DNA from: Hordeum vulgare subsp. vulgare
Taxonomy: Eukaryota; Streptophyta; Magnoliopsida; Poales; Poaceae
DNA length: 64,000 nt
Assembly (NCBI RefSeq): GCF_904849725.1
Contig: NC_058524.1
Span: 493,274,263-493,338,262 of the forward strand
Direction of reading: 5' to 3'
Made by a program: the position numbers and the translations under genes. The notes below the pieces were generated by a model. That model did not search any database, was not told where the DNA came from, and saw nothing but the letters and a program-made list of their open reading frames with translations. Of the stretch, positions 12,953 through 23,559 are shown piece after piece. Every line of letters starts with the position of its first letter. Within the stretch, counting starts at the first letter, position 1.

Positions 12953-13515
12953 AAATAGATCCATGTGAAGCAATTCAAACAGACGAGTAGTAGTCATGAT
13001 AGTCTTTGAGGGATGTTTGGATCTTGTTATTTTTCCAGACTCACAAGCACCGCAGAGATGGTCCTTGAGGTATTTGACAGATTCGATGGCAATGACATGA
13101 TTCTTCTTCGCTAGTGTGTGCAAATTCCTCATGCCTGCATGACCAAGTTGTCGATGCCATAGCCAGCCTTGTGAGGTTTTTCCTAGTAAGCATGTGGCTG
13201 GTTGAGGACCTGTGAAAAAAAATTCAACAATGTACAAATCTCCTCTCCTAAAGCCTTCGAAGACTTTGGGTTTGTCAGATTGCATGATGACTACACATCT
13301 ATATTTTCCAAAGATGACAATCATATCAAGATCACAAAGCATTGAGATTGACATGAGGTTAAACCCAAGGGATTCGACAAGCATGACTTTAGCCATGTGC
13401 CTGTCCTTGAAGATAGCCACTTTGCCAAGTCCCAATACCTTGCTTTTACCTTTATCAGCGTCACTGATTTGCTTCAGAGGTGATGGAGTTAGTGGCTTAT
13501 TTCCCTGGAGGCAAT
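12953..13515 (-). pseudogene. pol: Element B pol remnant: end of protease and zinc-binding pre-integrase domain
   Basis: Minus-strand reading shows KGKSKVLGLGKVAIF, then a typical copia GAG-pre-integrase region with an HHCC zinc motif: WLWHRQLGHAGMRNLH followed by HLCGACESGK (about 13020-13160). It ends at LHMDLF, where the 4.84-kb LTR block interrupts integrase. The right end (13515/13516) is an abrupt junction with element C's truncated LTR. Apart from the junctions this stretch is one open frame, so it decayed less than its length of residence might suggest. Confidence 0.85.
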
Positions 13516-15047
13516 GAGCAAATGTGTGTGAGGTAGAAGTGTGTTCTTATGAGGATAAGGCTGTGTTGGACACCCTCTCGCGAAGTGGGAGGGGGGTATT
13601 TACAGTGAGGAGAGAAAAACAGCCGTTGGGGACACTTTAAGTCACACAGGGGTCGGACGTCCGGCAGTTTACGGAAGTCCGGGCGTTCGCAAGGGGTCGG
13701 ATGTCCGAGAGCTGTAGGTATGTCTGGAAACACTGTGAGTTGAACAGGGACCGGACGTCCGAAGAAGGCCAGAAATACGAGTTATTCGACTCAACTTCTT
13801 CTGGTGCAAGGTTCCGGATTTCCGAAGGGGTCGGACGTCCGGCCCTCAGACGTCCGGAGGGAGCCGGAAATCCGAGTTATAGAGCTCACATTCTTCTGGT
13901 GTAGGGCTCCGGATTTCCGAAGCTGGTCGACCGGCTCTCGGATGTCCGGAGGGAGCCGGAAATCCGAGTTATAGGGCTCAAGTTCTTCTGGTGTAGGGCT
14001 CCGGATTTCTGAAGCCTCTCGGTCGTCCGACACTTGACCGGCCCTCGGACGTCCGGAGGGAGCCGGAAGTCCGAGATATTAGACCTGTTTTGAGATAGGA
14101 GCAGAGTAGAGAATATGTGGTATTGAGCAGAATAGTGGATATCTAGGTTGAGCAAGTTCATCACAAAAACCTATGATCCCCTCTTAATAGTGCGGGATCC
14201 CTAAAGACTCAAGAATTGCAAAAGGGATACCGATGATCCATACTTGAGTGTGTACTTTTATTCTCTCATCATCACTCCGCACCTCTAACATCAAAGTAAC
14301 TGATACCTTGAGTTAGCCCTTTCACTTGAGCTTGATGTTGTTGTTCCTTCTTGGCTCAAGTTGAAAGCAAGACATGATGAAGTCTTCAAGTAGCTCTCCC
14401 ATACACAATGTGGAAAGCCTAGCTTATGTATTCATCTTCATTTGTCCATCATGTGAACATCCACAAGAATCAAGCATGTAGTGCTCAGGAATGCTTATCT
14501 TGATCTTGTCCTTGTTAGCACATGAGCTTGTCCTTATCAACACATGATCATTAACAATAGTTTCAATGATATATTCGTGCTGATCCACTTGAACTTGCAC
14601 ACCACAATCTTGATGACGATCACCACTTGACGTCATCCTTCATGGGTTGTATGAGATCTTCCTTCTGACGCAAGCCCATGGAAGCACACCTAACCCCCGC
14701 ATAGGACTCTCACAAAGACCATGGGTTAGTACACAAACACGTAATGGACAATGCTTACCATACCATGGGATCACTTGATCCCTCTCGGTACATCTGATAC
14801 GCTTTGTGTGTTCATCATCTTGATTTACTCTTTGTCTGAGATCTTGATCAACCTAGTGTCTCTATGACCATTCTTTGGATAATACCTTGAATACCATCTT
14901 GGTCATCATATAAACTCCTTGAACCCAACAGATGGACTTCAAGAACTGCCTATGGACAAATCCTATAAATATAACTTAAGGCAACCATTAGCCCATAGGA
15001 ATTGTCATCAATTACCAAAACCACATATGGAGATATATTCTCTAACA
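13516..15047 (-). repeat. Element C left LTR (truncated at its U5 end)
   Basis: Matches 21334-21758 plus 30661-31771 with roughly 4% differences by eye in the first 430 bp. It ends TCTAACA on the plus strand (TGTTAGAG on its own strand), directly next to the PPT. The roughly 870 bp corresponding to 20465-21333 are missing, and the junction at 13515/13516 joins it to element B's pol. Confidence 0.82.
13690..14085. repeat. CpG-rich tandem repeat inside the C LTR
   Basis: About four imperfect units of 92-107 bp. Each carries GAGCCGGAAATCCGAG (13861, 13953 and about 14060; a degraded copy near 13764), a TTCTTCTGGTG block and a CTCCGGATTTC block. They are separated by palindromic GGACGTCC and TCCGGA motifs. 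The same array is present in the right LTR (21480-21758 and 30661-30800), so it belongs to the LTR. Confidence 0.75.
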
Positions 15048-15056
15048 ATCTCCCCC
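15048..15056 (-). promoter_or_regulatory. Element C polypurine tract (3' internal end)
   Basis: Minus-strand GGGGGAGAT sits immediately before the LTR start TGTTAGAG. This is where plus-strand DNA synthesis would begin. An equivalent tract (one base changed) lies at 31772-31780 next to the other LTR. Confidence 0.75.
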
Positions 15057-16165
15057 ATTTTGGTAATTGAAGACAACCACTTCAAGAGAGTTTATATAAG
15101 GATATAAGCATAACCAAGCGCACACATACAAGGTAATAATGCATGCGTGCAAGATGTAAATGCTTACGCAATAAAAGCAAAACCCTCTAAACATATCCAA
15201 AATAAACTCTCTAAACTTCTTCCCCATTGGCATCGATTGCCAAAATGGACGAAAAGTTTAGAAAGCCAATATAGTAGGTGGTCTTCCAAAAAGTGTGTAC
15301 TTCTCAGCACATGAGTGCAGAGAAATACACAAATACAATGATAAGTATTTGGAGGAAAACAAACTATATTGAGGACCCAAAGATTGCAAATAAAAGGATC
15401 GTATGCCACAAAGACATACAAAAATAGAGGCAAGCTATCAAAAGATTCCAGATGGAACAAACAATCATATGGTCCTTCGAACCACATGAATAAAAGATAT
15501 TATGATAAAGGCAACAGAGTGTTTTATCAAAAACTAGAGAAGCTCCCCATGATTTGTGCACTAATAGTAGATTTTTGTATTTGATACAGGTGCACAAAAT
15601 AGGATCGTTGCTCCCCCAAAATGAATAAAAACACACAACGAGTGCAAAAAGATAGATGAGAAAATAAGCATATCAATTGCACAAAACAAATGGTTGAGCA
15701 ACATGTAAAAGAAGCAACTTAAGAATAGGCTCAACCAAAGTAATGTGTGTGAGTCATGGCAAAGCACTTGAGAATACTAAGATAAGGATGAGCATTACAC
15801 ATCAACATAGTCTTGATGAAATGAGATACAAAGTGCAAGACATATTATTCCCACACACACATACTAGAAAATGGGTTCAGAAGCTTACTAATAAACAAAA
15901 TAAGAACCAACGCTTGTGACAACCCATTGTGAAGCTAGGAAGTAAGAACCTTGTCAAGAGGAGGGATACTAATTGAAATGGCAAAACCCTCATCAAGACA
16001 AGCATAAGGAAAAATAATCTTCACGGCCAAAGAGTGCATCAAAATGTAGGAAAATAAGATACGCACTCAAAACAAATCCTTTCACGAAGCCACCAAAAAC
16101 TGAAAAAGGAAATGTAACGATGGACGTGAAAGAAAAGAGGATATCAATTAGAGATGTAACTTCTG

Positions 16166-17104
16166 TCATGTGTAAAAAGATTCTAAGTAGAAGACAATCA
16201 TGATGATATATATCCACAAAGAAGGATGTACACACGAAATGGTTACAAGAAGGAACAAACTAGATATCCAAAAGGACGTCATAAATATATCAATGAGATC
16301 TTTTGCTTGGAAGCATAGCACATGGCCTAATATTTTCTTATTGTACAATATGAACTTCCAACATACGAACATCAAAGACATCCCAACTAGTAGTAAGACA
16401 TCATCGTTCGGATGCTTTGAGAAAGCAAACAAGTACTTCAAGAACGAATCAAGAGATTCATGCCATGATGCAACCTGGAAAAGAAAAGACAGGTTGGGGC
16501 CTTTGCAAGAAAAGAATGCATGAAGTGGATACTTGTTACCGAGACAACATTGGATTGATGTAGTAGATAGTTGTTCTTTGATCATCCTAACTTGGCTCCA
16601 ATAATCACATGGTCTCAACACCTTCCTTATAGGTGAGCCGATCATCCAATGCATCTCCAATTGTTCCTGGAACAGCAAAACAAACAAAATGGTGCCCAAA
16701 CTCATTGGGACCAAAGAGTTAGAAAACCAGCAATACATAGGACAAACTCCACATACATATGTGCATATAGATATGAATTTGAATTTCATGCACACTTTAG
16801 CCAATTTATGACAAGGTGGAGTTTCCCTTATAGATTGGGTCAAAGAAGGAAAGCAAGCAAAAGAAGTTGTATATAGTAGATATGCATGCTCAAGACTCTC
16901 AAGAATCAACTCAACACAAAGTTGATAAGTCACCAAAAGACAAGGTATCAAGTGATAATAAGATCCTAAACAAAAAAGAAATATCACTTGAAGGATATCA
17001 ACTAAAAGATACCTCAAGGAATGAGATATCCATTGACACATGCCAAATAAAAGGAAACAAGAAACCAATTGAAGGAAAACAAACACGAGGTATCTAATTT
17101 CCAA
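16166..17104 (-). CDS. Uncharacterised 312-codon ORF in element C, sense orientation
   Basis: Open reading frame on the coding strand of element C, downstream of gag. I do not recognise the product. It is rich in Leu, Phe, Val, Ile and Cys, with several hydrophobic runs, for example near the N-terminus (about residues 5-21 and 31-45) and the C-terminus (about 279-307). A T-rich strand gives hydrophobic residues by default, so these need not be real membrane segments. With roughly 45% T and 20% A on this strand, stops should occur about every 20 codons, so 312 open codons is unusual. Position after gag recalls the env-like ORFs of some SIRE-type elements, but I see no specific similarity. It may be a fortuitous open stretch. 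Confidence 0.22.
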   Translation of the reverse strand: MEIRYLVFVFLQLVSCFLLFGMCQWISHSLRYLLVDILQVIFLFCLGSYYHLIPCLLVTYQLCVELILESLEHAYLLYTTSFACFPSLTQSIRETPPCHKLAKVCMKFKFISICTYVCGVCPMYCWFSNSLVPMSLGTILFVLLFQEQLEMHWMIGSPIRKVLRPCDYWSQVRMIKEQLSTTSIQCCLGNKYPLHAFFSCKGPNLSFLFQVASWHESLDSFLKYLFAFSKHPNDDVLLLVGMSLMFVCWKFILYNKKILGHVLCFQAKDLIDIFMTSFWISSLFLLVTISCVHPSLWIYIIMIVFYLESFYT

Positions 17105-17547
17105 AAGAGAGCCATAAAGAGCAAGACTTGCCTCCCATCAACACACACTTGATGGGGATCAAAAGATTTTATGATGGGTGAATAAAGAGAGTGTTCTAAA
17201 GAAAATAGGATAGCTCCCCCAAGGGACGTGCATTATATAGAATTTGCATTTAAATACAAAATGCACACGATGGGATCATCACTTTCTCTATATCTCTAAA
17301 AACACTAGACATGGTAAAATAGATCCATAAGAGGTAAGGAAGACAAACGAAACACAAAATCCAATGTAAAGACAATTAGCAATTCCTATCACATGATGGG
17401 AATACCAATTGTCAAGGACAAGAAGTATTTTGGAAGTGATACTCATTGGTAAATCGCAAATATATCCAAGATCATCTTTACCCATAAAACGCAAGCAAAT
17501 GACACTTCTAGAGCTAACATGCCACCTAGGAACAAGATAATTTACAA

Positions 17548-17853
17548 TATCAACACTAAGTGGCAACACCTCAAATGTACACATTTTCTAGTTTTGTAAT
17601 ATGCACATAGCATATTACTCCCCCATAATGTGATTAACCATCAATATTAACAAGTGGCAAATTAAAACCAACAAGAGATACTTAATGGACCATATAGAAT
17701 TTGAATTTCTCATGAGTAAGACATACCACATAGAAACTAGATAATCTTGAAATATCAAAACTAAGTGGTATTCCCCATGTATACACATTTATATGATTGT
17801 GAGGTGTGCAAAGCACATCACTCCCCCACAATGGGATAATCCATTAATCTCTC
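17548..17853 (-). repeat. Diverged tandem duplication carrying PPT-like motifs
   Basis: Two related segments about 206 bp apart (17548-17648 and 17754-17853). Each has a TATCAA-ACTAAGTGG start, a TACACATTT block and an ACTCCCCCA-AATG block. A weaker third relative lies near 17214-17290. The duplication multiplied the purine-rich motif (read on the minus strand) within element C. Confidence 0.55.
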
Positions 17854-18197
17854 ACAAGATCCAACAAAAATACAAACAATACGCAAAAAGGCTCAATACA
17901 AGACTCACATGTACATGATATGCAAACCAACATACACAAACTCAATTAATCAAGATAAGCAAGTTGGAAGCACAACATTTACAAACGCATGCAAGGTACA
18001 AAACCACAACATGCAAAGGGGAAAGCACCTAGCAATGTAAAAAGTTTAATTATACGTTACCGTAAGGAGGCACATTGGATATAAGATAGAAACTCGATAA
18101 TCCAAATGACTTGTCTTGAGATAATATGAATGATGAAGACCCCTTAATTCTTCATTATGTATCCAAGTCTCTAATGTCCTCCATAGTCACCTATTGA

Positions 18198-20408
18198 TCA
18201 AGTTTGAACTTGTTGGTCCCCAACTACGTTGGGTCCTAAGAGGTTAATCACAATAGGCTTGGCAACCCAAATGGTTCTATTCTTGACACCATTTTGAGTA
18301 CCAACAAACTTGGCAAACACATTGCCAACCTTATCCTTCCCAAGGGAATAGATATCATAAATATTGATTGGGTTGGATAAGTTACCTCTTGTGCAAGACG
18401 AAGCGACGTGACCCTTCTCACGACATAAGTAGCAACATCTACCCTTTGCTTTCTTCCCAGTTGATTTCTCACCTCGGGGAGTGTTGGCTTGGGTCTTATT
18501 GGGAAGAGGCCTTCCTTCAACTTGTAGTTGAATATGTGATTGAGTTTGTGGCCGCTTCCCTTGTTGCTTGTGACTTTGAGACTTCGTCTTCAGAGGGCAA
18601 GATCTAACATGGCGCCCTTTAACTTTTCCATTGAAGAAAATGATTTTGGCCGAATTCTTGACTTGTGTTAGGCCCCTCTTGTTCTTGTTTGAGTTTACTC
18701 CAACATCATTTTTGTCATTCAGAGATGTTTGCTCACACAGGACGTTGTTGAGTGTGGACATCCCTTTATGACACTGTTCCAAGTCTTTCTTCAAAGAAGT
18801 GACTTGGGCCTTGAGCTCGTCGATTTCCTCTGCACGGTTAGTATCAATGCAAGTACTAGAGGAAGTGTAAGCTTCAATGTTAGAGCAACAAGGCAAGGAA
18901 AGTAATTCATCACACGAGGTAGCAATATTATGAGTAGACGAATTACGAGGACTAGCACATGGAAACATAGTACTTTGACTAGAAGTTGTGCCATTGTCCA
19001 CATGAGGCTCACTTGATGTTACCTTGGTGATGATAGCCTCATGAGCTAACCTTTGCACATTATAGGATGTTAGAAGATCGGCATGAGAGCTTGTGAGCAT
19101 TACATGGTTTTCTTCCAACTTCCCATAATTGCTAGTTAGTAAATCAAGTTGAGCACGTAGCTCAATATTCTCCTTCAATGTTGATACTTCAAATTAGGTA
19201 GAGTTAGATGTACAAGTATCATCAACAATATGAGAGGAGTAAGTAGCAAATAGAGACTCATGAGTAGATTGAGGCTCCTCATAAATATTAGAGGTTTTGA
19301 TGAGCTCTCCCTTGACATTGTTGCATTCAAGGAGAAGGACCTCAAAATCCTTTTTCAGTTTATCATGAGTAACTTCAATCTCTCCTTTTGAAGATCTTAA
19401 GTCTCTACATGCTTGATGACTCTTCTCAAGTTCATGTTCAAGTTGTTCACTTTTAGCTTGTTCATGATTAAGTGAATCATTACAATTTTCAAAGTAAGCA
19501 AGAACATCTTGGAATCTTTGAAGAGCGTTATTTTTAGCTTTATGAAGAATTTTACTGATCACATAGATATTTTCAGTCAAGTCATCATCATCATCCTCAT
19601 CGCAAATATCATCGTTATTGCACAGGGAAGATGATACCTCATTATTACCTCTTGCCATGAGGCACATGTGAACTGGACGAGTTGATGATGATTCTTTTGG
19701 TGAGTCAGATTCTTCATTGGTCAAAAGTACTTCATATTTCTTGATTTCCCCTAAATGATTAGTCATAGAGCAACTAGGGAGAAACAAGATATTTTGATCA
19801 AGAGGACACGAGGAAGCATGCATATCATCATAGACATTTGTCGAGGGATCTTTAGGTGAAATGCATGACCTATCAGCACAATAATTTACACTATGTGTGG
19901 TGCTAGATATGCTCGTGTCCATAGAGGCTATGACATTTTCATCAACATATATTTCTTCACTCACCATGTCATTACCTTGTGAGATTGAAGATGCTGAGGT
20001 GTGCAAGCAATCGGATATGGAAGTAGTGGTGGATTCTTTAAGATCGAAAAGAGCGAAGAGCTCAGGCACCACCTTCTTCATCGTAATACCTTCTTCATCA
20101 AGATTGGACCCACCATATATATCTTCAAGTTTAGTCCAAACTTCATGAGCTGACTTGCAAGTCTAGATAGACTTAAACACTTCAGGACTTATGGTTCGAT
20201 GAATGGCAAGAAAAGCCTCACAATCAAGATACATTTCATTAGTAGATGAAGATGCATCATCCTTTTTATCGGCAATCCCTACAAGAACAATTCGTAAAGT
20301 GTTTGGGCCCATGGCCCGAAAGTGATGAAACATACGGATTCTCCATAGGGTATAATTTGTGCCATCAAAGTCAAAGGTGCCATTATGCACTAATCCAATA
20401 GTCGACAT
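18198..20408 (-). pseudogene. gag: Element C gag, two premature stops
   Basis: One frame of 737 codons from ATG at 20408 to a stop at 18198-18200. It starts MSTIGLVHNGTFDFDGTNYT, a copia gag N-terminus (FDGTNYTLW core), and has a coiled-coil-like middle (about 19500-19300 and 18750-19170). A CCHC zinc knuckle CYLCREKGHVASSC lies at 18393-18434. Premature stops are TAG at 20163-20165 and TAA at 19194-19196; otherwise the frame is intact. The start lies about 40 bp downstream of the PBS. No protease follows, so the element would need enzymes supplied by another copy. The lineage resembles Maximus/SIRE gag but differs clearly from F's gag. Confidence 0.85.
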
Positions 20409-20450
20409 CGATACTCTCTAGGTCGTGAAACCTAATTAAAGAGAGACCTA

Positions 20451-20462
20451 GCTCTGATACCA
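20451..20462 (-). promoter_or_regulatory. Element C primer binding site
   Basis: Minus-strand TGGTATCAGAGC, an exact match to the complement of the 3' end of plant initiator Met-tRNA, two bases after the LTR end TTTTCA. It fixes the LTR boundary at 20465. Confidence 0.9.
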
Positions 20463-20464
20463 AT

Positions 20465-21758
20465 TGAAAATACCTCGATGACGCCTAGAGGGGGGTGAAT
20501 AAGCTATTTAAAAACTTCTTCGGATTTGGCTTGAAACTAATGCGGAAATAAACTAAGAGTGTACTTGTCAAGCACAAATCCTAAATGCACTAGGCACTGC
20601 AACGTGTATCAACAACATGATCTACCAAGATGGACACAATATAGTTACTAACAAGCACAAGTAAGTTACACAAACTTACTTGAGCTATATCACACGACAA
20701 GTAGGTGAACAACACAAGATACTAGATCACACTATATCACACGATATATCAAGATCTACAAGTATGAACGTGTGGATATAGAAGGTATGCTTGAATGATT
20801 AATCTTGTACAAGAAATAGCCAACACAATATAATGAGCACAAACAATATGCAATGTATGTATGCTCAAGTAACACAAATAAACCACAAGTAAGGAGTTAG
20901 GGTTAAGGATAACCAAGGTCACTAAGACGAAGATGTATCCCGATGTTCACTTCCTTGGAGGGAAGCTAGTCACCGTTAGAGAGGTGGATGTTACCACAAA
21001 GGCACACCAATGCCACGAAGGCTCACCCTATTCTCCCTTTGAGATAACACCACGAAGGCGTTTCTCAACCACTAGTGGTAAGCCTTTTAGGTGGCTTCCA
21101 AACCCTCACAAACTTTTCCGGGGGGTAATCACACGGATTGATTCCTCTCCGTAGAACTCCTACCGCCTAGAAGTCTCCAACCTCCAAGAGTGACAAGATC
21201 ACGGGGAATGCTCAAAACTTGCTCAAATCTCAAATAGCTTGGGTTGAGAGGAGGAGAGGGAGATGATCTATCTTTTGATTGGAACAACTCTCAAAGGGGC
21301 TCACAAAAGCTCTTGGGATCTAAGATTTGGTGCGAGCAAATGTGTGTGAGGTAGAAGTGTGTTCTTATGAGGATAAGGCTGTGTTGGACACCCTCTCACG
21401 AAGTGGGAGGGGGTATTTATAGTGAGGACAGAAAAACAGCCGTTGGGGACACTTTAAGTCACACAGGGGTCGGACGTCCGGCAGTTTACGGAAGTCCGGG
21501 CGTCCGCAAGGGGTCGGATGTCCGAGAGCTGTAGATATGTCTGGAAATACTGTGAGTTGAACAGGGACCAGACGTCCGAAGAAGGCCGGAAATCCGAGTT
21601 ATTCGACTCAACTTATTCTGGTGCAAGGTTCCAGATTTCCGAAGGGGTCGGACGTCCGGCCCTCGGACATCCGGAGGGAGCCGGAAATCCGAGTTATAGA
21701 GCTCACATTCTTCTGGTGCAGGGCTCCGGATTTCCGAAGCTGGTCGACCGGCCCTCGA
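20465..21758 (-). repeat. Element C right LTR, U5-side piece (interrupted by D)
   Basis: Begins TGAAAATACC on the plus strand, so in its own orientation it ends TTTTCA next to the PBS. The portion 20465-21333 is absent from the left LTR. The portion 21334-21758 matches 13516 onward. D is inserted after CTCGA (21754-21758); the LTR continues at 30661. Net LTR length is about 2.4 kb. Confidence 0.82.
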
Positions 21759-23559
21759 TGTTGGAATTATGCTCTAGAGGCAATAATAAATATAGTTATT
21801 ATTATAATTCCTGTATCAAGATAATAGTTTATTATCCATGCTATAATTGTATTGAATGAAGACTCATTTACATGTGTGGATACATAGACAAAACACCGTC
21901 CCTAGCATGCCTCTAGTTGGCTAGCCAGTTGATCGATGATAGTCAGTGTCTTCTGATTATGAACAAGGTGTTGTTGCTTGATAACTCGATCACGTCATTG
22001 GGAGAATCACGTGATGGACTAGACCCAAACTAATAGACACAGCATGTTGATCGTGTCATTTTGTTGCTACTGTTTTCTGCGTGTCAAGTATTTATTCCTA
22101 TGACCATGAGATCATATAACTCACTGACACCGGAGGAATACTTTGTGTGTATCAAACGTCGCAACGTAACTGGGTGACTATAAAGATGCTCTACAGGTAT
22201 CTCCGAAGGTGTTAGTTGAGTTAGTATGGATCAAGACTGGGATTTGTCACTCCGTGTGACGGAGAGGTATCTCGGGGCCCACTCGGTAATACAACATCAC
22301 ACACAAGCCTTGCAAGCAATGTAACTTAGTGTAAGTTGCGGGATCTTGTATTACGGAACGAGTAAAGAGACTTGCCGGTAAACGAGATTGAAATATGTAT
22401 GCGGATACTGAGGATCGAATCTCGGGCAAGTAGCATACCGAAGGACAAAGGGAATGACATACGGGATTATATGAATCCTTGGCACTGAGGTTCAAACGAT
22501 AAGATCTTCGTAGAATATGTAGGATCCAATATGGGCATCCAGGTCCTGCTATTGGATATTGACCGAGGAGTCTCTCGGGTCATGTCTACATAGTTCTCGA
22601 ACCCGCAGGGTCTGCACACTTAAGGTTCGACGTTGTTTTATGTGTATTTGAGTTATATGGTTGGTTACCGAATGTTGTTCGGACTCCCGGATGAGATCAC
22701 GGACGTCACGAGGGTTTCCGGAACGGTCCGGAAACAAAGATTGATATATAGGATGGCCTCATTTGATTACCGGAAGGTTTTCGGAGTTACCGGGAATGTA
22801 CCGGGAATGACGAATGGGTTCCGGGAGTTCACCGGGGGGGGGGGGGGGGCAACCCACCCCGGGGAAGCCCATAGGCTTTGGGGAGACACACCAGCCCTTA
22901 GTGGGCTGGTGGGACAGCCCACAAGTGCCCTATGCGCCAAGGAGGAGGTGGGAAGGAAGGGGGACTCCCTCCCACCAAACCTAGTCCAACTCGGTTTGGG
23001 GGGGGGGGGGAGAGTCCTCCCCCTTGGACTCGGCCGACCCCCTTGGGGCTCCTTGAGCCCCAAGGCAAGGCCCCCTCCCTCCCACCTATATATATGGAGG
23101 TTTTAGGGCTGATTTTAGACGACTTTTCCACGGCAGCCCGACCACATACCTCCACGGGTTTTCCTCTAGATCGCGTTTCTGCGGAGCTCGGGCGGAGCCC
23201 TGCTGAGAAAAGGTCATCACCAACCTCCGGAGCGCCGTCACGCTGCCGGAGAACTCTTCTACCTCTCCGTCTCTCTTGCTGGATCAAGAAGGCCGAGATC
23301 ATCGTCGAGCTGTACGTGTGCTGAACGCGGAGGTGCCGTCCGTTCGGTACTAGATCGTGGGACTGATCGCGGGATTGTTCGCGGGGCGGATCGAGGGACG
23401 TGAGGACGTTCCACTACATCAACCGCGTTCTCTAATGCTTCTGCTGTATGGTCTACAAGGGTACGTAGATCACTCATCCCCTCTCGTAGATGGACATCAC
23501 CATGATAGGTTTTCGTGCGCGTAGGAAATTTTTTGTTTCCCATGCGACGTTCCCCAACA
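21759..23559 (+). repeat. Element D 5' LTR
   Basis: 1,801 bp, starts TGTTGGAATTATG and ends CGTTCCCCAACA. Compared with the 3' LTR it carries an expanded G-run (about 22836-22852, and again near 22997) and lacks an A/G-rich stretch of about 30 bp that in the 3' LTR is flanked by GGAG repeats (about 30017-30050). Both changes must postdate insertion. Confidence 0.95.
23086..23097 (+). promoter_or_regulatory. TATA box in D 5' LTR
   Basis: CTATATATATGG lies about 470 bp before the LTR end, at the same place as in the other Angela-like LTRs. Transcription would start shortly downstream, within the LTR. Confidence 0.65.

Larger units (their letters stand above)
6280..13515 (-). mobile_element. 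Element B: integrase/RT half of a Maximus/SIRE-like copia element, split by a nested LTR
   Basis: Minus-strand Ty1/copia sequence of a lineage distinct from A, D and E. It holds the zinc-binding pre-integrase region (12953-13515), the integrase core and C-terminus (7269-8110) and the first half of RT (6280-7125). It is cut on the left by element A and on the right by element C, and it contains the 4.84-kb LTR block 8111-12952. Its missing 5' half (LTR, gag, start of protease) is probably F at 42379-46697, which stops inside protease where B resumes shortly afterwards. Confidence 0.8.
15057..18197 (-). other. Element C 3' internal region without pol
   Basis: Three kilobases between gag and PPT, where pol should sit in an autonomous copia element. 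I find no protease, integrase, RT or RNase H motif. The minus strand is T-rich. It contains repeated PPT-like GGGGGAG motifs (plus-strand CTCCCCC at 15611-15617, 17214-17220, 17618-17624 and 17821-17827; a near match at about 15218). It also contains the 312-codon ORF 16166-17104. The part 15057-15961 is repeated at 31781-32685. Confidence 0.65.

Noticed and set aside
15042..15767. Several minus-strand ORFs of 60-107 codons repeated at 31766-32491
   Set aside because: Repeat-borne non-coding 3' region of element C; they overlap one another in different frames, as expected on a stop-poor T-rich strand.
22633..23106. 157-codon ORF in D's 5' LTR (similar 163-codon ORF at 29716-30207)
   Set aside because: Lies wholly within LTR U3/R sequence, crosses the TATA box and G-runs, and changes frame between the two LTRs because of indels.
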